The translations under genes were made by a program, and so were the position numbers. Shown in pieces: positions 1-10,063 of a DNA stretch of 64,000 bases; position 1 is the first letter of the stretch; every line of letters starts with the position of its first letter. Origin of the DNA: Lycorma delicatula (Eukaryota > Arthropoda > Insecta > Hemiptera > Fulgoridae); the NCBI RefSeq assembly GCF_047948215.1, contig NC_134465.1, positions 49,879,946 through 49,943,945 of the forward strand, in the 5' to 3' direction. The notes under the pieces were generated by a model. It saw nothing but the letters and a program-made list of their open reading frames with translations, ran no database searches and was not told where the DNA came from.

Positions 1-290
1 TTATTTAATGATTATTCGCTTTTTCCAGTGTGTGAAATTTTCATAATAGGCTATATTCATGATTTCTGTTATCTTTAATTTTATCCTATATTATTTCATT
101 ACTCAAATGCTCATGAAAGTGACAAATTATGGATGTTCTTTAAACATTTTAGAGAACTGTATCCTTTTTAATCGATTTACAAAGTGTAATCCAAGCGCCT
201 GATTAAGTAAATTTTATATAAACTCCTATTTCAGTAACTGGAACTGAATTTATTTTTGCTTTACTTATTTATATATTCTCTTTTTTCCAG
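1..290 (+). other. MCTS1 intron (3' part)
   Basis: This stretch precedes an exon that starts inside a codon, so it must be intron. It is AT-rich and ends with a clear polypyrimidine tract. Nothing else is recognised. Confidence 0.7.
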
Positions 291-391
291 TCATGATCAC
301 ATTGAGATAATAGTTAATGGAGGTGGTGAACTTTTGTTTTTTAGACATAGAGAAGGTCCATGGATGCCTACGCTTAGGTTATTACATAAAT
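291..391 (+). CDS. MCTS1: MCTS1 coding exon A (about residues 56-88)
   Basis: The acceptor is TTTTTTCCAG before 291 and the donor is GTAAGC at 392. The exon starts with one base that completes the preceding codon, then reads [17 protein letters not shown] and continues to LLHK. It ends with the first base of the Tyr codon completed by the next exon. Relative to the human protein there is one extra residue in the VNGGGE turn. Confidence 0.95.
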
Positions 392-3300
392 GTAAGCAAT
401 GATTTATTTAGTTGTTTAAAGAACATCACTATAAGAAATTATTAAGATTATTGTATTTAATTTGTGTGCATGCATGTGTGTGTGTAATTATTATTAGAAC
501 TTTTTACAAGACTACTTCAAAAGGAGGTTTGTATGTTGCTGATGTCCCTATAATTCCAAAACAATTGACCAATTTTTATAAAAATCTATATACACATTAA
601 CAAATTATTAATCTAAATCATTCAGTTGATATAAAATCAATATCATATACATATCAATATAATTGCTTTAGTGACCCTGGGTTAAGAAAATGAGAAAAAA
701 GTTGAATTGAAGTAGTATCTGCTACTTGTAACTTATCTAGTAATTTTCACTTTTTTTTTTTTTTTTTTGTCTTCAGTCATTCGACTGGTTTGATGCAGCT
801 CTCCAAGATTCCCTATCTAGTGCTAGTCGTTTCATTTCAGTATACCCTCTACATCCTACATCCCCAACAATTTGTTTTACATACTCCAAACGTGGCCTGC
901 CTACACAATTTTTCCCTTCTACCTGTCCTTCCAATATTAAAGCGACTATTCCAGGATGCCTTAGTATGTGGCCTATAAGTCTGTTTCTTCTTTTAACTAT
1001 ATTTTTCCAAATGCTACTTTCTTCATCTATTTGCCGCAATACCTCTTCATTTGTCACTTTATCCACCCATCTGATTTTTAACATTCTCCTATAGCACCAC
1101 ATTTCAAAAGCTTCTAATCTTTTCTTCTCAGATACTCCGATTGTCCAAGTTTCACTTCCATATAAAGCGACACTCCAAACATACACTTTCAAAAATCTTT
1201 TCCTGACATTTAAATTCATTTTTGATGTAAACAAATTATATTTCTTACTGAAGGCTCGTTTAGCTTGTGCTATTCGGCATTTTATATCGCTCCTGCTTCG
1301 TCCATCTTTAGTAATTTTACTTCCCAAATAACAAAATTCTTCTACATCCATAATCTTTTCTCCTCCTATTTTCACATTCAGTGGTCCATCATTGTTATTT
1401 CTACTACATTTCATTACTTTTGTTTTGTTCTTGTTTATTTTCATGCAATAGTTTTTGCGTAGGACTTCATCTATGCCGTTCATTGTTTCTTCTAAATCCT
1501 TTTTACTCTCGGCTAGAATTACTATATCATCAGCAAATCGTAGCATCTTTATCTTTTCACCTTGTACTGTTACTCCGAATCTAAATTGTTCTTTAACATC
1601 ATTAACTGCTAGTTCCATGTAAAGATTAAAAAGTAACGGCGATAGGGAACATCCTTGTCGGACTCCCTTTCTTATTAGGGCTTCTTTCTTCTGTTCTTCA
1701 ATTGTTATTGTTGCTGTTTGGTTCCTGTACATGTTAGCAATTGTTCTTCTATCTCTGTATTTGAACCCTAATTTTTTTAAAATGCTGAACATTTTATTCC
1801 AGTCTACGTTATCGAAAGCCTTTTCTAGGTCTATAAACGCCAAGTATGTTGGTTTGTTTTTCTTTAATCTTCCTTCTACTATTAATCTGAGGCCTAAAAT
1901 TGCTTCCCTTGTCCCTATACTTTTCCTGAAACCAAATTGGTCTTCTCCTAACACTTCTTCCACTCTCCTCTCAATTCTTCTGTATAAAATTCTAGTTAAG
2001 ATTTTTGATGCATGACTAGTTAAACTAATTGTTCTGTATTCTTCACATTTATCTGCCCCTGCTTTCTTTGGTATCATAACTATAACACTTTTTTTGAAGT
2101 CTGATGGAAATTCCCCATTTTCATAAATATTACACACCAGTTTGTATAATCTATCAATCGCTTCCTCACCTGCACTGCGCAGTAATTCTACAGGTATTCC
2201 GTCTATTCCAGGAGCCTTTCTGCCATTTAAATCTTTTAATGCTCTCTTAAATTCAGATCTCAGTATTGTTTCTCCCATTTCATCCTCCTCAACTTCCTCT
2301 TCTTCCTCTATAACACCATTTTCTAATTCATTTCCTCCGTATAACTCTTCAATATATTCCACCCATCTATCGACTTTACCTTTCGTATTATATATTGGTG
2401 TACCATCTTTGTTTAACACATTATTACATTTTAATTTATGTACCCCAAAATTTTCCTTAACTTTCCTGTATGCTCCGTCTATTTTACCAATGTTCATTTC
2501 TCTTTCCACTTCTGAACACTTTTCTTTAATCCACTCTTCTTTCGCCAGTTTGCACTTCCTGTTTATAGCATTTCTTAATTGCCGATAGTTCCTTTTACTT
2601 TCTTCATCACTAGCATTCTTATATTTTCTACGTTCATCCATCAGCTGCAATATATCGTCTGAAACCCAAGGTTTTCTACCAGTTCTCTTTATTCCGCCTA
2701 AGTTTGCTTCTGCTGATTTAAGAATTTTCACATTAAACTTATATAAAAAAAACTAGATCTGTTTAAAACCTGTCAAATTGGGTTAAATGTGCTTTTAGGT
2801 GTTTGTCCATCCACTAATCTTCTCTTGGTGTGCTTGCTTACTTTCAAGGATAAAAGAACAAGTTATGATTGAACAAATGCAAATGTCAAACTTCCAGAGA
2901 GCAAAGCTATGTTATAAAGATCTTACTTCATTTGATAAATCACTTATATTTACAATTTGCAGAACCATGAATGTATTAAAATTCAGTTTGTTGACTGTTA
3001 TCAATTTAACTTCTGATTATCTTTTCAAACATACGACCTAAGTTTACAGGGTCAAATATTTCAACTATGATGTATTTTTTAATCCTATTACATTTTCTCT
3101 CTTATTTTACTCTTGGTCCATCCCTCCTTAATCTTTGATAATCTTCCCATAATTTTTTTAGTCTAATAAAATGTCAACTATTTTAATTTTGTCCCAAGAA
3201 CTTCACCAGACTAACCATTCTTGGCATTTCTCTTATAAGTGCTAAATCTAATGTATAATGGTGAAAGTTTGTGGTAGTTTTGCCTGTTTGCAACATCATC

Positions 3301-6300
3301 ATGCAAGAACTAACACTGATTGCTTTCAGATTTTCAGGATGCATTTGTGTTATCCCAGGGAAGTTTTTAAGCCATAGATTGAGACCCTAGTATGGGTGAA
3401 GGTGTAAATTTTTCCTCTCAGTGACAACCTAATAGGATTTTTAATTTTTTTTTTTTTTTACATAAAAATAATAGACTATGAATTTTATAGCACATCCTGA
3501 TTTTCAGCTCTAGCTTGACCCCTTCCTGAGATATAAGGTATTCAAGTTAATGGAAAGGGGAATCTAAAGGAATATCAAGAATGAAAGAAACTGAGAAAAG
3601 AAAGCTTTTCAGGCTTTGTTATTTATCAGTATTATTCTCATATCAATGAGGATAATGATTTCAGTGGGGATCCAAGACTGGCTAGACAGGAAGGATGAAG
3701 AAGCGAGTCCTGACCAATTAGTATTATTGTAAATTAATTTATAATATTAAAGAGAAAATATCTTTGAATAAATAAAACTTTTATCATTTTCTTAATTTTT
3801 AAAAAAATTTTAAACCAACACTAAAAAAAACCTGCAAAAAATGTTAAAATAAAATAATAATGCTCAAAAAAATGTACTTCAATTAAATTATTTCTTTCTA
3901 AAAAGATATAATAATAGTTTACCTAAAATTAACATTTCATTTTTCGGATTACTTTATTTTATTTTACATTCAGAAGAATGACATTGTATAAAATTTTTAT
4001 GTATGTGGAGAAATTAGCAGTTATGAATTATAAAATTGTCCGTTATATTTTTTAAAATAAAAGGTCAGATTATGTGCAAGAAATTTGTTACTGAATAATT
4101 TTATGTGTTTCAGATCCATTCTTTTTGCCATGGGAACAAGTCGATAAAGGAGCTATAAGATTTGTATTAAGTGGTGCTAATATTATGTGTCCAGGATTGA
4201 CGTCGCCTGGTGCGATAATGACCACTGTTGATAAAGGAACAATTGTTGTATCCTTTTATTTTTTTTTTCAAATCTTATCCGTATTTTTTTTCTATTTACT
4301 GGAGTTTTATAAAGAACGGAGAAATTCAAATAAGAGATTTTGTGTACAGAAGAATTGTTTTGTCATGATGGAGGATTTTCTGTTCTAAATGAGATCTCTA
4401 TTAAGAGTTGTGTCTTACATTTCATTTCTTTTTAATAACATTTCATTTAAATCTTTCTCATATCACTTCATTTTTTTATTTCATAAATTATCTTCCCTTC
4501 TTTTATATTGCAAAAAGTGTTTTATAACGTAAAAATACCCTCACAAACCACATACTTAATACCTCATATTCCTCACTTGCTAGATTTTAGTAAGTACTGT
4601 TGTGAAACCATCTTCAGAAACTGAACAGCTCATTTATCATTCTTTGTTTTCTTCTCAACATCCAGAAATCATGTAGTAGTGTATTTGAGGTCGAGACTAA
4701 TATGTTAATATTTTTTTGACATAGTCACACTTTAATTTGCATTCAGAATTCTTAATTGAATTTGTTCGTTTTCAATTAATGCAAAATAGCATCATCTAAT
4801 TTAAAATTAACATTTTTTAAAACAGTTCAAATTTCTTCAGTTGGATTTAATTCCAGAGAATGAGGCAGTCTGAAAACATTGTGATCTTTCTTGGCTAAAA
4901 CTGAATAGATTTTACATAATATTTCTTGCAGTTTATGTAGTTTTATTATAGTGCAGTCCTGATTTCAACAATGTACTAGTAAATGACATGTTATTTTATA
5001 TAAGCCATCTGATTTGCGCATGTCTGAATTTGGAGTATGGTTCAGATGCACATCATGTTATAAAATATTATCTATGGTGATTCCTGAGTTAGAGGGAAGA
5101 TTAGGAATTAATAGCTGTTTTACCCACCACTTGTAATTAACAGAATTCATAGTGTGGTAATCTCCTGTTTTGATACTAGATTTAAATATAAGAAGCATGT
5201 TCTTGACAAAACCATTTTCAGAGCTGGTATGAACAATGCAAGCATGGTTGCCTTTAGAAATCGGAGCAGCAAGGTTGCAGTCAGAGCACTTACTTTACAA
5301 TATCAGTTTGATATGACTGGCATGTATAAAGGATTCAAGTAAATTATAGGTCTGCTTCGGTTTTGGTACTCTGTAACAGTTCAGTGCAACATAGCCTCAG
5401 TTCCTGATTTTCAAATTTTCCTGCTATCTGCAGTTTTTTCCCATTTGAACCCAATGTCTATGATAATGCACCATAAGGCCAAAAGCTTCCTTGAAAATTG
5501 ATTTTCTCTTTTACAACTGGTAGTACTGATTGAAAAGTAACGTGTTCACCTTTATCAATGGGAAAATTATAAATCATTTCACAAATGACACTTTTCAGAG
5601 TTATCCAGAGACATTATAGTTTTAAAGTGCCAACGAGTGCTAAAGTTTTTATTGAGATTAGTTTTTGTTCCGTTTAAAATTTTTGAACACTAGTGAATGT
5701 AATTCTTATAGCTTGGTTTCAAGCTACATGTTTGTCACATGTTTCTGAACTTGTGTAAGAAGGATCGGCCCACTTTGTGCCTCCTTTGTCATAAAGTTAA
5801 AAACATTAAACATGACTTCTGCTGTCTGGCTGTGGATAAGTTTACGCATTTCAATTTTTTTCTTGCATACATCATTACGTTTACCTTTCATGATCATAAA
5901 TTGAAATTATAATACTATTCTATGTTAAACTTATTGTAATCTAAACAATCAGGATCTGTAAATAACAGAGAATGTAAAAAGTATAACAATGCCGATAATT
6001 TTTGTAAATATAACACAATGTTTCAACGAAACTAAATAATATATTCATACAGGCACAGTAACAAACACACTATGACAATGAAAAAACAACAGAACAAACA
6101 CATACCCTCACCGCTGAAAATGCATTACCTCTCTGGAGACCCGTCAAGGACAAAATTATTGTGGTTTGCAACAAGCCCTAGCTAATGTTAAATAGTCGAT
6201 GCCATTTAAAATTAATAACAAATACTGTACTACAGAGAAAAATGTAACAGTTTCCATATGGCACTAGAACTTTTGATAGATCTAAAAAGAGGTGGTTTAA

Positions 6301-9300
6301 AGAATTTCAGAACAGATACTTAACCAGTCGAAGTAATAAGGCCAGTTAGGTCAGTTGTATCATATTTATAGAAGTAATGAAGTCATTAGGTCAGTGAAGT
6401 AATTAGGTCAGTTTTATCACATTTATATTCGTAGTATCTTTATCACTATCATTCATAATTGACTTTTTTTTTCAATGTAAAATTTCATTTCATTATCTCT
6501 TGGTAACTTTATTATTGATCTGAATATTTTTCTTCTGCTGAACTAATCTTCCGTTGCCATAATATCAGTGTGCAGTCCTTTTGTTTAGAGATGCAAAATA
6601 TTTGCATCTCTTGTGTAAGATTAAACAATTTAATATGAACATACAAACTATCGCATGAAAATAAACAAGAACAAAACAAAAGTAATGAAATGTAGTAGAA
6701 ATAACAAAGATGGACCACTGAATGTGAAAATAGGAGGAGAAAAGATTATGGAGGTAGAAGAATTTTGTTATTTGGGAAGTAAAATTACTAAAGATGAACG
6801 AAGCAGGAGCGATATAAAATGCCGAATAGCACAAGCTAAACAAGCCTTCAGTAAGAAATATAATTTGTTTACATCAAAAATGAATTTAAATGTCAGGAAA
6901 AGATTTTTGAAAGTGTATGTTTGGAGTGTCGCTTTATATGGAAGTGAAACTTGGACAATCGGAGTATCTGAGAAGAAAAGATTAGAAGCTTTTGAAATGT
7001 GGTGCTATAGGAGAATGTTAAAAATCAGATGGGTGGATAAAGTGACAAATGAAGAGGTATTGCGGCAAATAGATGAAGAAAGTAGCATTTGAAAAAATAT
7101 AGTTAAAAGAAGAAACAAACTTATAGGCCACATACTAAGGCATCCTGGAATAGTCGCTTTAATATTGGAAGGACAGGTAGAAGGGAAAAATTGTGTAGGC
7201 AGGCCACGTTTGGAGTATGTAAAACAAATTTTTGGGGATGTAGGATGTAGAGGGTATACTGAAATGAAACGACTAGCACTAGATAGGGAATCTTGGAGAG
7301 CTGCATCAAAACAGTCAAATGACTGAAGACAAAAAAAAAAATATGAACATCCTTCTTTCTGATCACTTTGTATAATATATATTTTTATTTGTCTATTACA
7401 TCAATTTTTTATAAAAGAGCATTGTGAGTTTCCTTAATAGAATTTTAGGCGGTTATGGCAGAAGGAAAACAACACGCTTTAGCAGTAGGGACGACTGCAC
7501 TATCGACAGATGATATGTATGTTTATTATTAATTTAATTTATAGAAAATAGATTAAATCAATTTAGTAAATTCTAAATAAAATGTATGGAATATTTGCAG
7601 TATAATTGAATAATAACTTGAATAAATATTGTAGGTAAATGTAAAATAAATTTTTCAAAATTTATTGTATTAACCCTTCATGGGTTTTATGGCTGTAGGC
7701 AGAAGACATTTTCAAAAAAAAAAGTTCATGCAAAAACTATTTAAAACTTAAAACATGCATTCATGCATAAAAACAACATATAACTTGTGTTTTTGCTGAA
7801 TTTTGCCACTAATCTTGTTAAGGAACCCTGTTTAGTTATCTCGTGAGACAAAGTTTACGTGAAAACAGCACAACTCTCGCTGAGTGCACTAGAATTTGCA
7901 AACTATAGGTGATGATTTTGGTTGTTTTACATTGAGTTCATGTAAAGCATACTGAATAATAATAGTAACATTGATGGTAATATAATAATAACAATTTTGA
8001 AGTGTGCTCCTAGGCAGGGAATAATATAATATGGTTTTATTATAATATAAATATTTTTATTTATTTCCTTCTGAATTTTTGTATCAAAAATTTTGTTTGA
8101 ATTCAAACGAAACAAGATGAAAACAAAATTTTGGAAGAAGCAATTTGTAAACAAATTTCTTAAAAAAGAGCAAAAACACGAAAAAAATGCATATATCTTG
8201 TTACATACGCACGGTCATTGAACTCATCATATAACAGAAGTAAAATTGTTCCCAATCACGTTGCATCAGGAATTTCCACTTCAGAATGATTGAAAGAATA
8301 TCTCCTGCCATCTCTTGGAATTTATATATGTAACTACATGTAGACAAATAACCGGTCTTATTCAGAGACTCATATATGGGTTTCCGCCTTCCAGCATAAG
8401 TACAGGTATCCTCCTGCAAAGGGTTAACTAATTTTGGATCGAAAACATTTTATTAAATTTTAAAATTAAATATTGTGATAATTAAAGATAATAATATATA
8501 ATTCAGCCATTTAATTTGTAGTAATATTGCAAATTGTTAGTTATTGTATATTATTATTAGTGTTATTTGTTATTGTTAAGGCTGTTATTATTAGAGTTTA
8601 GACCATTAATTCCAACATTAACCGTTTAAAGTTTGTTATTGGATGTAATTCTGAAGGTAATACAAAATAAGTTACTGCAAGGAATTTTCTCTTGGTTTAT
8701 TACTATTGCAATTTTTCCGTTTTTGCAAATTTGATTGATTATAACTCGAAAATGAAGGTATTTATCGAGAAAGAGTTTTAAACATTGTCTTTCTTGTAAT
8801 AATTTTACATGAAAATTATGTATTACATGTCCAGCTTTGAATTAAAAAAAAGGTTTGATTCAATATGCCACATCCAAATATTTGGCAGACAAAAATTTCA
8901 AACATACCATAAAATGGTAATTTTATAACTACGTAGATCTGCCCTTGTTTCTATCTCCTAGTTTTTCTCAGTTTTGAAATATGAAGCAGTTTGTATACTT
9001 TAATACTACTCATTGTGTTAAAATATATATATATATACATACACCTTATGTTTATTTTTTAATTATGTCATCTTTCAAATACTTTTCCATATTGATTGTG
9101 CAAAGGACATCATGATACGGTCAAGATATGTTCCAATAAATACTTTTTCAGTATCTCCATTGAAAGAAAGAAGTCTTTTCAAATTAATTTGTTGTATGTA
9201 GAGTAAAAAATTTAATAGAAAATTTTAATGTAAAATTGTTTTTAACATTGGTATTTTAAATTAAATGCCTTATTCTGTTGCTGTTTCAGAGCCAGAGTTA

Positions 9301-9371
9301 ATAAAGGAATTGGTATAGAAAATATTCATTATCTGAATGATGGTTTATGGCAAATGAAACCAATTAAGTGA
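291..9371 (+). CDS. MCTS1: MCTS1 translation factor, last four coding exons (5' end outside window)
   Basis: Join 291-391, 4114-4247, 7449-7516, 9290-9371. The spliced reading frame is open across all three junctions (phases 1, 0 and 2) and ends in TGA at 9369-9371. The peptide matches MCTS1 (malignant T-cell amplified sequence 1) from about residue 56 to the C-terminus: [53 protein letters not shown] and [17 protein letters not shown] are seen. The family protein is about 181 residues: an N-terminal domain followed by a PUA RNA-binding domain, which starts about at the second exon here. From the family: MCTS1 dimerises with DENR, binds the 40S subunit and promotes tRNA release, ribosome recycling and re-initiation after upstream ORFs; it is cytoplasmic. 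The first about 55 residues must lie left of position 1. It faces the kinase gene tail to tail. Identity is near certain; expression is not shown by sequence. Confidence 0.96.
751..2722 (-). mobile_element. 5'-truncated non-LTR retrotransposon (LINE copy 1) with target-site duplication
   Basis: On the minus strand the element begins at 2722, runs through an open reverse transcriptase frame and ends in GACTGAAGAC followed by about 18 A (poly-T at 751-768). Both ends are flanked by the same 9-mer AATTTTCAC (742-750 and 2723-2731), a target-site duplication. The endonuclease domain is absent, so the copy is truncated at its 5' end as expected of LINE integration. It lies antisense in an MCTS1 intron. 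At least four other copies in the window share the same 3' end. The clade was not settled by eye; it is a family common in insect genomes. Confidence 0.93.
773..2722 (-). CDS. LINE reverse transcriptase frame, uninterrupted, lacking the native start
   Basis: This open frame of about 650 residues has no stop or frameshift. It contains a post-endonuclease linker, then a reverse transcriptase domain: [26 protein letters not shown] with the first catalytic Asp, [16 protein letters not shown] and the FADD box with the two catalytic Asp residues. A C-terminal region follows with [17 protein letters not shown] and GHILRHPG, and ends in SNQSND. The function is target-primed reverse transcription of the element RNA. 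No native ATG survives: the frame enters from the target-site duplication, where only GTG is found. With the endonuclease missing this copy should be unable to move by itself. Its clean frame implies a young insertion. Confidence 0.9.
   Translation of the reverse strand, partial: LKSAEANLGGIKRTGRKPWVSDDILQLMDERRKYKNASDEESKRNYRQLRNAINRKCKLAKEEWIKEKCSEVEREMNIGKIDGAYRKVKENFGVHKLKCNNVLNKDGTPIYNTKGKVDRWVEYIEELYGGNELENGVIEEEEEVEEDEMGETILRSEFKRALKDLNGRKAPGIDGIPVELLRSAGEEAIDRLYKLVCNIYENGEFPSDFKKSVIVMIPKKAGADKCEEYRTISLTSHASKILTRILYRRIERRVEEVLGEDQFGFRKSIGTREAILGLRLIVEGRLKKNKPTYLAFIDLEKAFDNVDWNKMFSILKKLGFKYRDRRTIANMYRNQTATITIEEQKKEALIRKGVRQGCSLSPLLFNLYMELAVNDVKEQFRFGVTVQGEKIKMLRFADDIVILAESKKDLEETMNGIDEVLRKNYCMKINKNKTKVMKCSRNNNDGPLNVKIGGEKIMDVEEFCYLGSKITKDGRSRSDIKCRIAQAKRAFSKKYNLFTSKMNLNVRKRFLKVYVWSVALYGSETWTIGVSEKKRLEAFEMWCYRRMLKIRWVDKVTNEEVLRQIDEESSIWKNIVKRRNRLIGHILRHPGIVALILEGQVEGKNCVGRPRLEYVKQIVGDVGCRGYTEMKRLALDRESWRAASNQSND
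4114..4247 (+). CDS. MCTS1: MCTS1 coding exon B (start of PUA domain)
   Basis: The acceptor is TGTGTTTCAG and the donor is GTATCC at 4248, a weaker donor than the others. The exon reads [17 protein letters not shown] through [17 protein letters not shown] to DKGTIV and ends in phase 0. The [15 protein letters not shown] block is the PUA signature segment of MCTS1. Reading past the donor would add a Phe-rich tail that has no counterpart in the family. Confidence 0.95.
4690..5295 (-). pseudogene. decayed IS630/Tc1-related DDE transposase fragment
   Basis: Minus-strand translation gives, with stops and shifts, [48 protein letters not shown] and then [14 protein letters not shown]. This is the order of the catalytic half of an IS630/Tc1-type DDE transposase: the Asp of the IDN block and the terminal LPP-like, LNP-E box. 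It resembles the fossil at 45296-46665, which has GDY, IPNLPP and YNNASYH in the same order. It is broken and without recognisable terminal repeats. Confidence 0.7.
6643..7340 (+). mobile_element. 5'-truncated LINE copy 2 with target-site duplication and nonsense mutation
   Basis: This sense-orientation copy carries the C-terminal third of the same element as 751-2722, from [17 protein letters not shown] to the end and a poly-A tail. The flanking duplication AATATGAACAT occurs at 6632-6642 and again at about 7340-7350. The frame is broken by TGA at 7090-7092, where copy 1 has TGG (Trp). The insertion ends about 100 bp before MCTS1 exon C. Confidence 0.92.
7449..7516 (+). CDS. MCTS1: MCTS1 coding exon C (PUA domain middle)
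   Basis: The acceptor is ATTTTAG and the donor is GTATGT at 7517. This 68-nt exon reads [18 protein letters not shown] then STDDI, with the Ile codon split to the next exon. It lies only about 100 bp downstream of a LINE insertion in the same intron. Confidence 0.94.
7517..9289 (+). other. MCTS1 intron with a TTAA-flanked short element
   Basis: It is bounded by GTATGT and GTTTCAG. The first half holds the 7674-8423 element; 8430-9289 is AT-rich with an (AT) microsatellite near 9015 and no gene. Confidence 0.8.
7674..8423. mobile_element. candidate piggyBac-like non-autonomous element
   Basis: The 750-bp segment is flanked by TTAA on both sides (7670-7673 and 8424-8427). It starts with CCCTTCATGGG, and read inward from the other end it starts with CCCTTTGCAGG. 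TTAA target duplication with short CCC-type inverted ends is characteristic of piggyBac elements. The interior has no convincing transposase; a 72-residue minus-strand frame with an unmatched Cys/Tyr-rich sequence (8201-8419) is present. The inverted ends match at only about five to eight bases, so the call rests mostly on the TTAA pair. Confidence 0.5.
9290..9371 (+). CDS. MCTS1: MCTS1 terminal coding exon
   Basis: The acceptor is GCTGTTTCAG. The exon encodes [20 protein letters not shown] followed by QMKPIK and TGA, which is the conserved C-terminus of MCTS1 without any extension. Confidence 0.95.
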
Positions 9372-9405
9372 TTATTACAATTTACAGACATTTTATTTAA
9401 TGGTT

Positions 9406-9411
9406 AATAAA
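9406..9411 (+). promoter_or_regulatory. candidate poly(A) signal of MCTS1
   Basis: AATAAA lies 35 nt after the MCTS1 stop codon. Further AATAAA copies follow around 9488 and 9739, so which one is used cannot be decided in such AT-rich DNA. Confidence 0.4.
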
Positions 9412-10063
9412 TACTATTTACTGCACAAATTTAAACGTGCCCAAGAAAAAAAAAACAAAGGTGCCTCCTTTAATGCATGTTATATGTAATAAAATATTAC
9501 AGTGTGCTTTTTTTTTGTATTTATTGTAATGTTATAATCAGTATTTTAAATTATTATTATACTGATCAGAAACACATTATTGTTTGTTTACCTTGAATTA
9601 TTGAATTTTATCATTGTATTTCAATGTTTCGTCTTTTATTTCTTTATTTTTTGTTACTATATATAACATAAAAAAGCATTTTTTTTTATTTTGTAAAAAA
9701 GTAATGCTTACAGTAAATATTATTTATTTGTATGAATAATAAAGGCTAGATTTTAATTTTTAATTGTTTTTTTTTCTTTTAAGCCGTATTAAAACATTAT
9801 TAAAAACCTTCTTTATTTTGTGTATTTGACAGAGATAATCTGTATGACATTATATTACATTTTTATACATGTTTATACATTTAAGTAGTAAAACAGATTC
9901 ACCTAAATTCTTTTTTCAACATTGAAAGGGACTTTTGATGGCTGGCCATCATCTTCAGACCTGCATCATTGAAGTGATTTTAAAAAAATTAAATACATAG
10001 TACACTATATATAAATAAAAAGATATAAAAATACCTTATTAAGACTGGAAATATATATTTATA
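9412..10063. other. intergenic, downstream of MCTS1
   Basis: AT-rich sequence with several poly-T and AATAAA motifs that probably includes the MCTS1 3' UTR. No gene is seen. Confidence 0.5.

Larger units (their letters stand above)
392..4113 (+). other. MCTS1 intron containing an antisense LINE
   Basis: The intron is bounded by GTAAGC and TTTCAG. It holds the near-intact LINE insertion at 751-2722. The remainder (2732-4113) is AT-rich and no gene is seen in it. Confidence 0.85.
4248..7448 (+). other. MCTS1 intron with two transposon remnants
   Basis: It is bounded by GTATCC and ATTTTAG. It carries an antisense transposase fossil (4690-5295) and a sense LINE fragment (6643-7340). The stretches 5300-6640 and 4248-4690 show no supportable gene. 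Confidence 0.8.

Noticed and set aside
1265..2588. Several plus-strand open frames (for example 2142-2588, 148 residues)
   Set aside because: They are antisense shadows of the LINE reverse transcriptase frame and have no domain of their own.
2729..2731. GTG as the start of the LINE frame
   Set aside because: It lies in the target-site duplication, not in the element, so it is not a native start codon.
4125..4388. 87-residue plus-strand frame read as one gene
   Set aside because: Its first part is MCTS1 exon B; the rest is read-through into the intron past the donor at 4248, Phe-rich and without homologs.
5154..5342. 62-residue plus-strand frame
   Set aside because: It is antisense to the decayed transposase at 4690-5295.
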